DNA of 64,000 nt, taken from contig CAVRDK010000004.1 in the NCBI GenBank assembly GCA_963719855.1, positions 1 through 64,000 on the forward strand, written 5' to 3'. Source of the stretch: CAIQPV01 sp963719855 (GTDB taxonomy: Bacteria; Pseudomonadota; Gammaproteobacteria; Burkholderiales; Gallionellaceae). Under the pieces are notes generated by a model. It saw only the letters and a program-made list of their open reading frames with translations. It was not told where the DNA came from and made no database searches. A program made the position numbers and the translations under genes. Numbering within the stretch: the first letter of the stretch is position 1; every line of letters begins with the position of its first letter. This document shows, one piece after another, positions 33,398 through 41,408 of this stretch.

Positions 33398-33787
33398 ATG
33401 AGCAACCCAAGCAACCTGAAATACACCGCCTCCCACGAATGGGTCAAAACCGAGGCCGACGGCACTGTCAGTGTTGGCATCACTCAGCACGCTCAGGAAT
33501 TGCTGGGCGACATGGTATTTGTCGAAGCTCCTGCCGTTGGCCGCAAGATCAAGGCGAAGGAAGAAGTTGCCGTGGTGGAATCGGTGAAGGCTGCTGCCGA
33601 CGTGTACGCACCCGTGTCCGGCGAAGTTGTTGCCAACAACAGCGAACTGGACGGCGCGCCGGAGAAGATCAACAGTGATCCTTATGGCGCATGGATATTC
33701 AAGGTGAAGCCGGACAACACAGCTGATGTCGCCGCACTGCTGGACGCTACGGCATATCAGGCAATAGTGGACAGCGAAGCACACTAA
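33398..33787 (+). CDS. gcvH: glycine cleavage system H protein
   Basis: A 129-residue lipoyl carrier. The lipoylated lysine lies in VAVVESVKAAADVYAPVSG. The N-terminal KYTASHEWVKTEADGTVSVG and the C-terminal PYGAWIFKVKP are family landmarks. It shuttles the aminomethyl group between the P, T and L proteins. CTGGAG precedes ATG 33398. Confidence 0.96.
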   Translation: MSNPSNLKYTASHEWVKTEADGTVSVGITQHAQELLGDMVFVEAPAVGRKIKAKEEVAVVESVKAAADVYAPVSGEVVANNSELDGAPEKINSDPYGAWIFKVKPDNTADVAALLDATAYQAIVDSEAH

Positions 33788-33790
33788 AGC

Positions 33791-33862
33791 AGACGTAAGT
33801 CGTAAGTTAAACCCGCGCAGCGGACAACACCGACTTACGTCTTACGTCTAATAACTTACGAC
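33791..33862. repeat. ACGTAAGTCGTAAGTTA inverted repeat
   Basis: GACGTAAGTCGTAAGTTA (33792-33809) faces an inverted partner CGACTTACGTCTTACG (33831 on) plus TAACTTACGAC. It can form a stem-loop in the gcvH-gcvPA gap. No similar copy was seen elsewhere in the window. Confidence 0.6.
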
Positions 33863-33875
33863 TACAAACTGCCTT

Positions 33876-35228
33876 ATGCCCTTCATTCCCCACACCGAAC
33901 CCGACATCGCCGCCATGCTCGCAAGCATCGGCGCGCCCAACATAGACGCGCTGTTCGACGAAATCCCTGCCGCGCTACGTAGAGGCAAACTCACCCAAGT
34001 ACCTGAGGGCATGAACGAGATGCAGGTCACGCGTCTGATGAGCGAACGCGCGGCGCAGGATGCGCCGCTACTCAACTTCATCGGCGCGGGCGCTTACGAG
34101 CACCACATCCCTGCCGCAGTTTGGCAAATTGTCACACGCGGCGAGTTCTACACCGCCTACACACCGTACCAGGCAGAGGCCAGCCAAGGCACGCTGCAAG
34201 TGCTGTACGAATACCAGACCATGATGGCCTCGCTCACCGGCATGGACGTGTCCAACGCCAGTCTGTACGACGGCGCATCCGGCTTGGCCGAAGCCATCCT
34301 GATGGCGGTGCGCGCGCACAAGACTTCGCGCAAAGTGCTGCTGCCTGCCACGGTCTCTCCGATCTATCGCAAAGTGGTGCAGAGCATCGTCAAGCTGCAA
34401 AATATCGAGCTGATCGAGACTCCCTTCGATGCCGCAACCGGCACAATCGATATGAAAGCTCTGCAACAACATGCGGGCAGCGATATCGCCGCGCTGGTCA
34501 TTCCGCAGCCGAATTTCTTCGGCGCTCTGGAGGATGTGGACACGCTCACCAACTGGGCGCACGCACAGGATGCGCTAGCTATCGCGCTGGTCAATCCTCT
34601 GTCGCTGGCATTGCTGAAAGCGCCGGGGAATTGGGATGCAAAGGGAGCCGACATAGCCGTTGGCGAAGGCCAGCCGCTGGGTGCACCGCTTTCCAGCGGC
34701 GGGCCGTACTTCGGCTTCATGTGCTGTAAGCAGGCACTGGTACGCCAGATGCCGGGGCGCATCATCGGCCGCACCGTAGACCTCGACGGCAAGGTGGGCT
34801 ACACGCTCACGCTGCAAGCGCGCGAGCAGCACATCCGCCGCGCCAAGGCCACTTCCAACATCTGTTCCAATCAGGGTCTGATGGTCACTGCCGCGACCAT
34901 ACACATGGCGCTGCTCGGTGCGGATGGACTGCGCCGCGTTGCCGCTGCTTCGCACGCCAACACTGCCGCGCTCACCGTGCAAGTGGCGGGCATTCACGGC
35001 GTGAAGCTCGCCTTCCACGGCCCGCACTTCCACGAAGTGGTGCTTCATCTGACCAAGCCTGCGGCGGCTGTGTTGGCGAAAATGGAAGCGCAAGGCGTGC
35101 TCGGCGGTTATGATCTTTCCGCTCATTACCCGCAACTTGGCAGCGCAATTCTGGTATGCGCAACCGAAACAAAATCCGACGCGGATATACATATCTATGT
35201 CGATGCGTTGCGCGCGGCGCTTAACTAA
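33876..35228 (+). CDS. gcvPA: glycine dehydrogenase (decarboxylating) subunit 1
   Basis: A 450-residue N-terminal half of the split P protein. It begins MPFIPHTEPDIAAMLASIG. It has GAGAYEHHIPAAVW, FYTAYTPYQAEASQGTLQ, YDGASGLAEA and the conserved ATSNICSNQGL near the C-terminus. With GcvPB it forms the heterotetrameric PLP-dependent glycine decarboxylase. Split gcvP with this order is common in betaproteobacteria. tpx separates it from gcvPB. Confidence 0.95.
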   Translation: MPFIPHTEPDIAAMLASIGAPNIDALFDEIPAALRRGKLTQVPEGMNEMQVTRLMSERAAQDAPLLNFIGAGAYEHHIPAAVWQIVTRGEFYTAYTPYQAEASQGTLQVLYEYQTMMASLTGMDVSNASLYDGASGLAEAILMAVRAHKTSRKVLLPATVSPIYRKVVQSIVKLQNIELIETPFDAATGTIDMKALQQHAGSDIAALVIPQPNFFGALEDVDTLTNWAHAQDALAIALVNPLSLALLKAPGNWDAKGADIAVGEGQPLGAPLSSGGPYFGFMCCKQALVRQMPGRIIGRTVDLDGKVGYTLTLQAREQHIRRAKATSNICSNQGLMVTAATIHMALLGADGLRRVAAASHANTAALTVQVAGIHGVKLAFHGPHFHEVVLHLTKPAAAVLAKMEAQGVLGGYDLSAHYPQLGSAILVCATETKSDADIHIYVDALRAALN

Positions 35229-35245
35229 CAATTAAAGGAAATAAC

Positions 35246-35767
35246 ATGAGCAAACCAACATCCAACAAAACCGCCGTAACCCTTAAGGGCGCACCGGTCA
35301 CCCTGTTCGGCGATTTTCCCGGTGTCGGTCAGATCGCGCCCGACTTCACACTGGTGGGCAAAGATTTAAATGATGTGGGGCTGAAAGATTTTGCCGGCAA
35401 GCGCAAAGTGCTGAACATTGTGCCCAGCCTGGACACGGCGGTATGCGCCACTTCCACGCGCAAATTCAACGAAGCGGCAAGCAAGCTGGAGAACACGGTG
35501 GTGCTGGTGATTTCTGCCGATTTGCCGTTTGCCATGAGCCGTTTTTGCGTCGCCGAAGGCCTGGAAAATGTCGTCACGCTGTCGCTGATGCGTGGCCGCG
35601 ATTTCATGCGCAACTACGGAGTGAAGATTGCCGACACCGCCTTAGCTGGTGTGACCGCACGCGCTGTATTGGTGCTGGATGAAAATAACAAAGTGCTGCA
35701 CGCTGAGCTGGTGAACGACATCACCCACGAACCCAATTACGACGCGGCGCTTGCGGTGCTGAAATAA
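35246..35767 (+). CDS. tpx: thiol peroxidase (Tpx)
   Basis: A 173-residue atypical 2-Cys peroxiredoxin. The peroxidatic cysteine lies in SLDTAVCATSTRKF and the resolving cysteine in MSRFCVAEGLENV. N-terminal PDFTLVGKDL is typical. It reduces lipid and hydrogen peroxides using thioredoxin. AAAGGAAAT precedes ATG 35246, 17 bp after gcvPA. Its place between the two gcvP halves suggests co-transcription with glycine cleavage, an unexpected partner. Confidence 0.95.
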   Translation: MSKPTSNKTAVTLKGAPVTLFGDFPGVGQIAPDFTLVGKDLNDVGLKDFAGKRKVLNIVPSLDTAVCATSTRKFNEAASKLENTVVLVISADLPFAMSRFCVAEGLENVVTLSLMRGRDFMRNYGVKIADTALAGVTARAVLVLDENNKVLHAELVNDITHEPNYDAALAVLK

Positions 35768-35782
35768 CCCAACCCTTCCCGG

Positions 35783-35830
35783 CCTCCCCTTGTCAGGGGA
35801 GGAGGCATCCACCTCTCCCTGACAAGGGGG
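35783..35830. repeat. CTCCCCTTGTCAGGGGAGG palindrome
   Basis: CCTCCCCTTGTCAGGGGAGG is self-complementary, and its inverted relative CCTCTCCCTGACAAGGGGG follows 10 bp later. It occupies the tpx-gcvPB gap and can form either of two stems. It could attenuate transcription into gcvPB. Confidence 0.65.
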
Positions 35831-35855
35831 TTGATGTAGATATGAAAGAGTTACC

Positions 35856-37307
35856 ATGCTGATTTTCGAACGCTCCCATCCCGGTCGCCGCAATGCGGCA
35901 CAAGCTCCCAACCATGCTGCCGCCGTAAGCAGCATCCCCGCATCGCTGCTGCGCGCCGACAAGCCGCTGTTGCCGGAGACTTCCGAGATGGATACGGTGC
36001 GTCATTACACGCGCCTGTCGCAGAAAAACTTTTCTATCGACACGAATTTCTATCCGCTCGGTTCCTGCACCATGAAGTACAACCCGCGCGCGTGCAATTC
36101 GTTGTCCATGTTGCCGAATTTTTTGGCGCGCCATCCGCTGGCGCCAGAAAGCACGGGGCAAGGTTTTCTCGCCTGCCTGTATGACTTGCAGGAAATTCTG
36201 AAAGACGTGACCGGCATGGCAGGCGTGAGCATGACGCCGATGGCGGGCGCGCAGGGCGAATTCGCGGGCATCGCGATGATCCGTGCCTATCATGAATCAC
36301 GCGGCGATTCGGCGCGCACCGAGATCATCGTGCCGGATGCGGCACACGGCACCAATCCCGCGACGGCGGTGATGTGCGGTTACACCGTGAAGGAGATTCC
36401 CACCGACCGCAATGGCGACGTTGACCTCGACGCGCTGCGCGCCGCTGTCGGTCCGCAGACCGCAGGCTTGATGCTGACCAACCCCTCCACGCTGGGCGTG
36501 TTCGAGAAACAGATTCAAAGCATCCAGAAGATCGTGCATGACGCAGGTGGATTGCTGTATTACGACGGCGCGAACCTGAATGCGATTTTAGGCAAGGTGA
36601 AGCCGGGCGACATGGGCTTCGACGTGATCCACATGAATCTGCACAAGACATTCTCCACCCCGCACGGCGGCGGCGGGCCGGGCGCGGGCGCGGTCGGTGT
36701 CGCGCCACGCCTGTTGCCGTTCCTGCCTATTCCCGTGGTGGGCAAGGATGGCGATACGTATCGCTGGCTAACCGAAAATGACCTGCCGCAATCCATCGGT
36801 CGCCTGTCCGCCTGGATGGGCAACGCGGGTGTGCTACTGCGCGCCTATGTGTATGCGCGCATGCTGGGGGCGGAAGGCATGCACCGCGTCGCCGACTTCG
36901 CTACGCTGAACGCAAACTACCTGATGGCGGAATTACAGAAGGCTGGCTACACCATCGCATTCCCGCAGCGCCGCGCCAGCCACGAATTTATCGTCTCGGC
37001 GAAAGAATTGAAGGATGCCACCGGCGTGTCTGCCATGGACATCGCCAAACGCCTGCTGGACAAGGGCTTCCACTCGCCCACCACCTACTTCCCGATGCTG
37101 GTGGCCGAGTGCCTGCTGATTGAGCCGACCGAGACAGAATCGAAAGAAGTGCTGGACAGCTTCGTCACTGCGATGAAAGAAATCCGCGACGAAGCGCACG
37201 CCGATGCCGCGATGGTGAAGGGCGCGCCCTATACCCAGCCGGTGCGCAGGCTGGATGACGTGAAGGCCGCTCGCGAACTCGACCTGACATGGAAACGTAA
37301 CACTTAA
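35856..37307 (+). CDS. gcvPB: glycine dehydrogenase (decarboxylating) subunit 2
   Basis: A 483-residue C-terminal half of the split P protein, carrying the PLP lysine in HMNLHKTFSTPHGGGGPGAG. Other landmarks are FYPLGSCTMKYNPR, PDAAHGTNPATAVMCGY and the late KGFHSPTTYFPMLVAEC. It pairs with GcvPA. A weak GAAAGAG precedes ATG 35856. End of the gcv set; gcvL (lpd) is not in the window. Confidence 0.95.
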   Translation: MLIFERSHPGRRNAAQAPNHAAAVSSIPASLLRADKPLLPETSEMDTVRHYTRLSQKNFSIDTNFYPLGSCTMKYNPRACNSLSMLPNFLARHPLAPESTGQGFLACLYDLQEILKDVTGMAGVSMTPMAGAQGEFAGIAMIRAYHESRGDSARTEIIVPDAAHGTNPATAVMCGYTVKEIPTDRNGDVDLDALRAAVGPQTAGLMLTNPSTLGVFEKQIQSIQKIVHDAGGLLYYDGANLNAILGKVKPGDMGFDVIHMNLHKTFSTPHGGGGPGAGAVGVAPRLLPFLPIPVVGKDGDTYRWLTENDLPQSIGRLSAWMGNAGVLLRAYVYARMLGAEGMHRVADFATLNANYLMAELQKAGYTIAFPQRRASHEFIVSAKELKDATGVSAMDIAKRLLDKGFHSPTTYFPMLVAECLLIEPTETESKEVLDSFVTAMKEIRDEAHADAAMVKGAPYTQPVRRLDDVKAARELDLTWKRNT

Positions 37308-37552
37308 GTGGTAGTGTGCTGGGCTTTGTACATATACGATCCCTCACCCCTTGAAAAATAAGGAAAGGTGTTCCACTAAAGGAAACTTCTATAAATCCAA
37401 TTTTTAGAGACTCCTAAATACGAGCAAATAACGCAACTCACATCAGAGATTCGTGAATTTGTAATGGCTGCCACTACGTTGATAAAAACAAAAGATTCAT
37501 GGAACGGAATATTTAACGGCTAACGCCATTTCATTGCGAATAACAGGGGAAA
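37308..37552. other. intergenic region with a repeat fragment
   Basis: This AT-rich gap of 245 bp between gcvPB and dacB holds no gene that I can support. At 37390-37414, AAATCCAATTTTTAGAGACT resembles the right arm of the 62654-62798 repeat family. No clear terminator T-run follows gcvPB. Confidence 0.5.
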
Positions 37553-38951
37553 ATGCCCGTAAAAATACTCTATAGCTTATTGCTCATTTTCAGCCTGACT
37601 CCGTGCGCGCACGCGGCCTCGCTGCCGCCGTCCGTGTTGGCCGCATTGCGGCAGGCGCATATCCCGCTTGCCGATGTCGGAGTAGAAGTGCGCGAAGCCA
37701 ATACGCGCAAGCCGCTCATCAGCGTCAACAGCGCAAAAGCGATGAATCCAGCCTCGACCATGAAGCTGCTCACCACTTACGCAGGGCTGGAGTTGCTCGG
37801 CCCGGCATACACCTGGAAGACCGAAGCCTGGCTCGACGGCAAACTGGAAAACGGCATGCTGCAAGGCGACCTGATCCTGAAAGGTTACGGCGACCCTAAA
37901 TTCACCATCGAACAATTCTGGCTGTGGCTGCGAGAACTGCGCGGACGTGGGCTGCGCGAGATTCACGGCAATGTGCTATTGGATCGCAGCGCATTCCAGC
38001 TTGCCCCATATAATCCGGCAGCATTCGACCATGATCCGGTTCGCGCATACAACGTCGGCCCGGATGCTTTGCTGCTCAACTTCAACGCTATCCGCCTGCA
38101 CATAATTCCAAGTGCGGAGAAAATCAGCGTCTTCACTGAACCCGAACTGGCGGGCATCACGCTGGACAACCGCCTGACCGTAGTCGCACAGGGTGATTGT
38201 GCCAATTGGGACGATGCTGTCTCTCCGAAAATAAACGGCGCGACGCTGTTGATACAAGGCACATTCCCTGCTTCGTGCGGCGAACGTGCAAAATATTTCA
38301 GCCTGCTACCGCATTCCAACTATCTGAATGCCGTGTTCCGGGCGTTGTGGCAGGAACTCGGCGGTACGTTCAGTGGCGAATTACGCGACGGCGCGATACC
38401 GAGCAGCGCAACGTTGTTTGCCACTTATTATTCACCTCCTTTAGCCGAAGTGATACGCGACATCAACAAGTTCAGCAACAATGTCATGGCGCGCCAGCTA
38501 TTCCTCAGCTTGGGCATGAACTCCGCTGCACCGGCAACTATCGCGCACAGCGAGCAAGCCGTGCATGACTGGCTAGTTCAAAAACAACTGGACTTCCCTG
38601 AACTGGTGTTGGAAAACGGAGCCGGGTTATCGCGCTCAGAAACGTATCAGCCCGCACAGCATGGCGTTGCTGTTACAAGCCGCGCAGAACAGCCCGCTGC
38701 AACCCGAGTTTGAAGCGTCCCTGCCCATAATCGGCGTGGACGGCACCCTGAAGAAGCGCTTCCATGAAAGCGCGACGAGCAGTCATGCGCACCTCAAAAC
38801 CGGCTCACTGGAGGGGGTGAAGGCAATCGCCGGTTACGTGCAATCCCGCAGAGGCAAGCAGTGGATTATGGTATTTTTTATCAACCACCCCAATGCCTCG
38901 GCAGGGCAACGGGCGCAGGATGCGCTGATTGAATGGGTACAGCAGCGTTGA
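37553..38951 (+). pseudogene. dacB: D-Ala-D-Ala carboxypeptidase PBP4 (DacB), frameshifted
   Basis: Residues 1 to about 362 in the first frame are a normal S13-family start: a signal peptide ending near THAHAAS-like residues, the SxxK motif in NPASTMKLLTTY, and the SxN motif in INKFSNNVMARQ. After GAGLSRSE the frame goes wrong and stops at 38711-38713. The missing end continues in another frame (38643-38951) and contains SMALLLQAAQ and the third motif HLKTGSLEG. Removing one A from the AAA at 38640-38642 restores a single frame of about 465 codons. Either a true single-base inactivation or a sequencing error. PBP4 trims and cleaves peptidoglycan in the periplasm; here the KTG motif is lost if the shift is real. 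Confidence 0.85.
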
Positions 38952-39053
38952 AGCCATAATATCCGTCCGGGAAGAGGTGATTTCTCATGTGTCACCCCGC
39001 ATGCAACTGGTGTATCCTAAAAACGGTCAATTTTGAACGCGCGCCAACAATCT

Positions 39054-39248
39054 ATGAATACAGAATCAGGCGACCAACTTTCAGATTGTAACAAATGCAT
39101 AAACTACTACATTACCCACGACGCCAATTTCAGATATGGCTGTCGTGCTCTTGACTTCAAAAGTCAGCGACAGCCAAGTCTTGATGTACTAGAGGCGTCT
39201 GGACAGCAGTGCCACTATTTCCAGAAAAAGAGGCGTGTTCCGAAGTAG
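39054..39248 (+). CDS. small cysteine-rich protein, possible metal binder
   Basis: A 64-residue protein with a CNKC pair, then YYITHD, FRYGCRALDFKS, and a final SGQQCHYFQKK. Four cysteines in this spacing (CxxC, then C, then C) are what a structural zinc site would use. Related short proteins reading CxxCxxYYVTwd...GCraygFKS are recalled as conserved hypotheticals in betaproteobacteria. ATG 39054 is preferred over an in-frame TTG at 39033. Function unknown. It faces the ppiC-like gene convergently. Confidence 0.7.
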   Translation: MNTESGDQLSDCNKCINYYITHDANFRYGCRALDFKSQRQPSLDVLEASGQQCHYFQKKRRVPK

Positions 39249-39280
39249 TTTGGCATACGCAGGAATCGGCCATATAAAAA

Positions 39281-39304
39281 AACGGCGACCTCTAGGTCGC
39301 CGTT
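39281..39304 (-). terminator. intrinsic terminator (mainly for the parvulin gene)
   Basis: AACGGCGACC (39281-39290) pairs with GGTCGCCGTT (39295-39304) around TCTA. On the minus strand the stem is followed by TTTTTTT, making a textbook terminator 20 bp after the stop of the PpiC-like gene. On the plus strand the tail (CTTGTTC) is poor. Confidence 0.9.
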
Positions 39305-39323
39305 CTTGTTCAGTCGGAACAGC

Positions 39324-40133
39324 TTATTCGATTTTTGCTTTGTCGCGCAGATCAGCAATCAATTGTTTCACGGCTTGTTGTTGCAGGCGTTGTGCGATCT
39401 GTGGCTTGATCTCATTCAGTGAAGGCATCTTGAGATCGCGCACGTCTTCCAGCTTGATGATGTGCCAGCCGAATTGCGATTTCACCGGTTCGCTCACTTG
39501 TCCCTTGCTGAGATTCATCAGCGCATCGCCAAATGGTTTAACAAAAGAGTTGGTGATCTTGCCGACAGGAATCCAGCCCAAATCACCGCCATGCTCTTTG
39601 GAACCAGCATCCTTGGAATTGGCTTTTGCCAGCTTGTCAAAGTCACCTTCCTTGCCTCCTTTTTTCAGCTTTGCGACAATGGATTTTGCTTCACTCTCTT
39701 TTTCCACCAGGATATGGCGCACGTGGTATTCCTTGGTGCCGAGACTGCTCTTCAGGTTGTCATATTCCTTCGTGATCGCTTCATCGCTTACCGGATGGGT
39801 CTTCACGTAATCCTGCATTAACGCGCCAACCAGCACACCCTGCTTGGCTAATTCCAGTTGCTGAACTGTTTCGGATTGCTTGTCCAAGCCTTTCTTGAGT
39901 GCTTCCTGCGACATCAATTCGATGTTGATCAAATCCTCACGAACGGCCTTGCGCAGTTCCGGGCTGTCAGGCTGGTTTTGTTGGGTAGCGATCACCTTAA
40001 CGCGCAAGTTTATACGCTCTTGCGGGATGGTAATACCACCCACCTTCGCGGCGGGTTTGTCTTCGGCATATACCGGGCTAGCAGTAATGGCGCACAAGAT
40101 GGCGAGAGCGGCAAGTCTTGAAGTCTTTAACAT
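39324..40133 (-). CDS. periplasmic parvulin-type peptidyl-prolyl isomerase
   Basis: A 269-residue secreted PpiC/SurA-like foldase. The signal peptide ends near SPVYAEDKPA. A helical chaperone-like N-terminal region follows, then one rotamase domain with YHVRHILVEKESEAKSIVAK, GGDLGWIP and SQFGWHIIKLED. It should assist folding of secreted or outer-membrane proteins. A bolA remnant lies just upstream on the same strand. A clean terminator follows. Confidence 0.9.
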   Translation of the reverse strand: MLKTSRLAALAILCAITASPVYAEDKPAAKVGGITIPQERINLRVKVIATQQNQPDSPELRKAVREDLINIELMSQEALKKGLDKQSETVQQLELAKQGVLVGALMQDYVKTHPVSDEAITKEYDNLKSSLGTKEYHVRHILVEKESEAKSIVAKLKKGGKEGDFDKLAKANSKDAGSKEHGGDLGWIPVGKITNSFVKPFGDALMNLSKGQVSEPVKSQFGWHIIKLEDVRDLKMPSLNEIKPQIAQRLQQQAVKQLIADLRDKAKIE

Positions 40134-40159
40134 TTTAGTCCTCGTTTAAAAAGCATGAA

Positions 40160-40300
40160 TTATTGAATTTCTGGTGCGCAGGCTGTTATGTTCAGCGCAT
40201 TAATCTCGTGCTTCATCATCTCACCGAGTGCAGAATATATCATACGGTGTCGTGGCACTGCACGCATAAGATTTTTAATTCCGAAGCCATACATTCCACT
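40160..40300 (-). pseudogene. bolA: bolA remnant (C-terminal part)
   Basis: On the minus strand a 45-codon open stretch reads GFGIKNLMRAVPRHRMIYSA followed by LGEMMKHEINALNITACAPE. This is the C-terminal helix-strand of BolA, with the usual VxRHRxVY...H.L.I.A pattern. A stop in the same frame cuts it off a few residues before, and no N-terminal half is found. BolA genes typically sit immediately before this PpiC-type gene in betaproteobacteria, so position supports the call. Likely decayed. Confidence 0.65.
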
Positions 40301-40472
40301 CTAACTTAATTGAGTTTTGCGGAGCGCACAGGCGTAAAGGGAAGCTCTAAAAATAAATTTTATCGAGCAAGTTTTTCCATTTTCTAAATTTTCGCCGAAA
40401 TTAATCACACGGATTCAAGTCGAGGTCCAATACCGATAGGACAACCGAGCAGATCAAAAACTCGCGGCAAAA

Positions 40473-41123
40473 ATGGCCATAAGCTTTGCAGCTAGGCAAA
40501 AGACCCTTATAATTACCCTGATGACTATACGGACAATCATAATATTTTGGGCACTTCTGTTCAGTAGTGGCGCTCAAGCCGCTGAGAATACTGACGCCTT
40601 GCCGTCATCTGATCACATCGGGGCTGGCCAAATCATATTGAAAACTGTGCCCAATGCCATCCAGAGTCTGCTGCAATACGCTCTCAATCAAGATGGGGTT
40701 TCCTACCACAGAGGCGGCACCAGCCCTGAAAACGGTTTCGATTGCAGCGGTTTCGTTCGTTATGTTTTTGATCGTGTTGAAGGAGTAACGCTACCCCACA
40801 GTGCGAGCGCCCTCAGCCAGATTGGGAATCGCATCAAGACGACTGAAATGCTCCCGGGAGATCTCGTGTTCTTTCGTTTCATGCGAAACACTATTTCTCA
40901 TGTTGGCATTTACTTGGGCAACGATCAGTTCATTCATGCATCAAGTACCCGCACAGGGAGTGTTATGGTTTCCAATCTCACCGACAGTTATTGGGCCAAA
41001 CATTTCACACTGGTACGCCGTCTTGATGTACCTGCTAAACAAGCTTCAAACATCTCCGAATCTTTGCCTGCGTCGGTATCTTTACGTTTAGAAGGCGAAT
41101 TGCGAAGCGTCAGGAACAACTAA
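40473..41123 (+). CDS. NlpC/P60-family cell-wall hydrolase
   Basis: A 216-residue exported endopeptidase with an N-terminal hydrophobic segment (TIRTIIIFWALLFSSGAQA). The papain-like NlpC/P60 domain has the catalytic cysteine in NGFDCSGFVRYVFD, the histidine in ISHVGIYLGNDQFIHAS, and a third polar residue downstream. It probably cuts D-Glu/DAP-type stem peptide bonds. The start could be ATG 40473 or ATG 40521; neither has a strong ribosome-binding site. It stands alone, followed by a small secreted protein. Confidence 0.88.
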   Translation: MAISFAARQKTLIITLMTIRTIIIFWALLFSSGAQAAENTDALPSSDHIGAGQIILKTVPNAIQSLLQYALNQDGVSYHRGGTSPENGFDCSGFVRYVFDRVEGVTLPHSASALSQIGNRIKTTEMLPGDLVFFRFMRNTISHVGIYLGNDQFIHASSTRTGSVMVSNLTDSYWAKHFTLVRRLDVPAKQASNISESLPASVSLRLEGELRSVRNN

Positions 41124-41139
41124 ATAAAGGAAATGTTGA

Positions 41140-41340
41140 GTGAAATCAAGATGTGCCACGTTTGTTATGCTGGCGCTAATTTGCGGTGCGGCATTCGCTT
41201 CCGGGGCACCTTGGTATAGATGGATAAACCAGATAGATAGAACGACCCTGTGTTCGCAAACTTCTCCCGGCAACTACTGGGTCATATATAAGGGGCCATA
41301 TATGGAATCGCAGTGCAGGAAACCAGGCAATCCGCAATAA
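41140..41340 (+). CDS. small secreted protein of unknown function
   Basis: A 66-residue protein starting with GTG at 41140 behind AAAGGAAATG (41126-41135). An export signal is clear (ATFVMLALICGAAFASG), leaving a mature peptide of about 44 residues rich in aromatic residues (PWYRWINQ) with two cysteines (CSQTSPGNYW, ESQC) that could form a disulfide. It lies 16 bp after the NlpC/P60 gene and is probably co-transcribed. I do not recognise the family. Confidence 0.6.
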   Translation: MKSRCATFVMLALICGAAFASGAPWYRWINQIDRTTLCSQTSPGNYWVIYKGPYMESQCRKPGNPQ

Positions 41341-41408
41341 CTCTTTGACCGTCGCCCCGATTGGCTGAGATAAATTTTATTTCGCTGATACATGAATCAG
41401 AATTTAAA

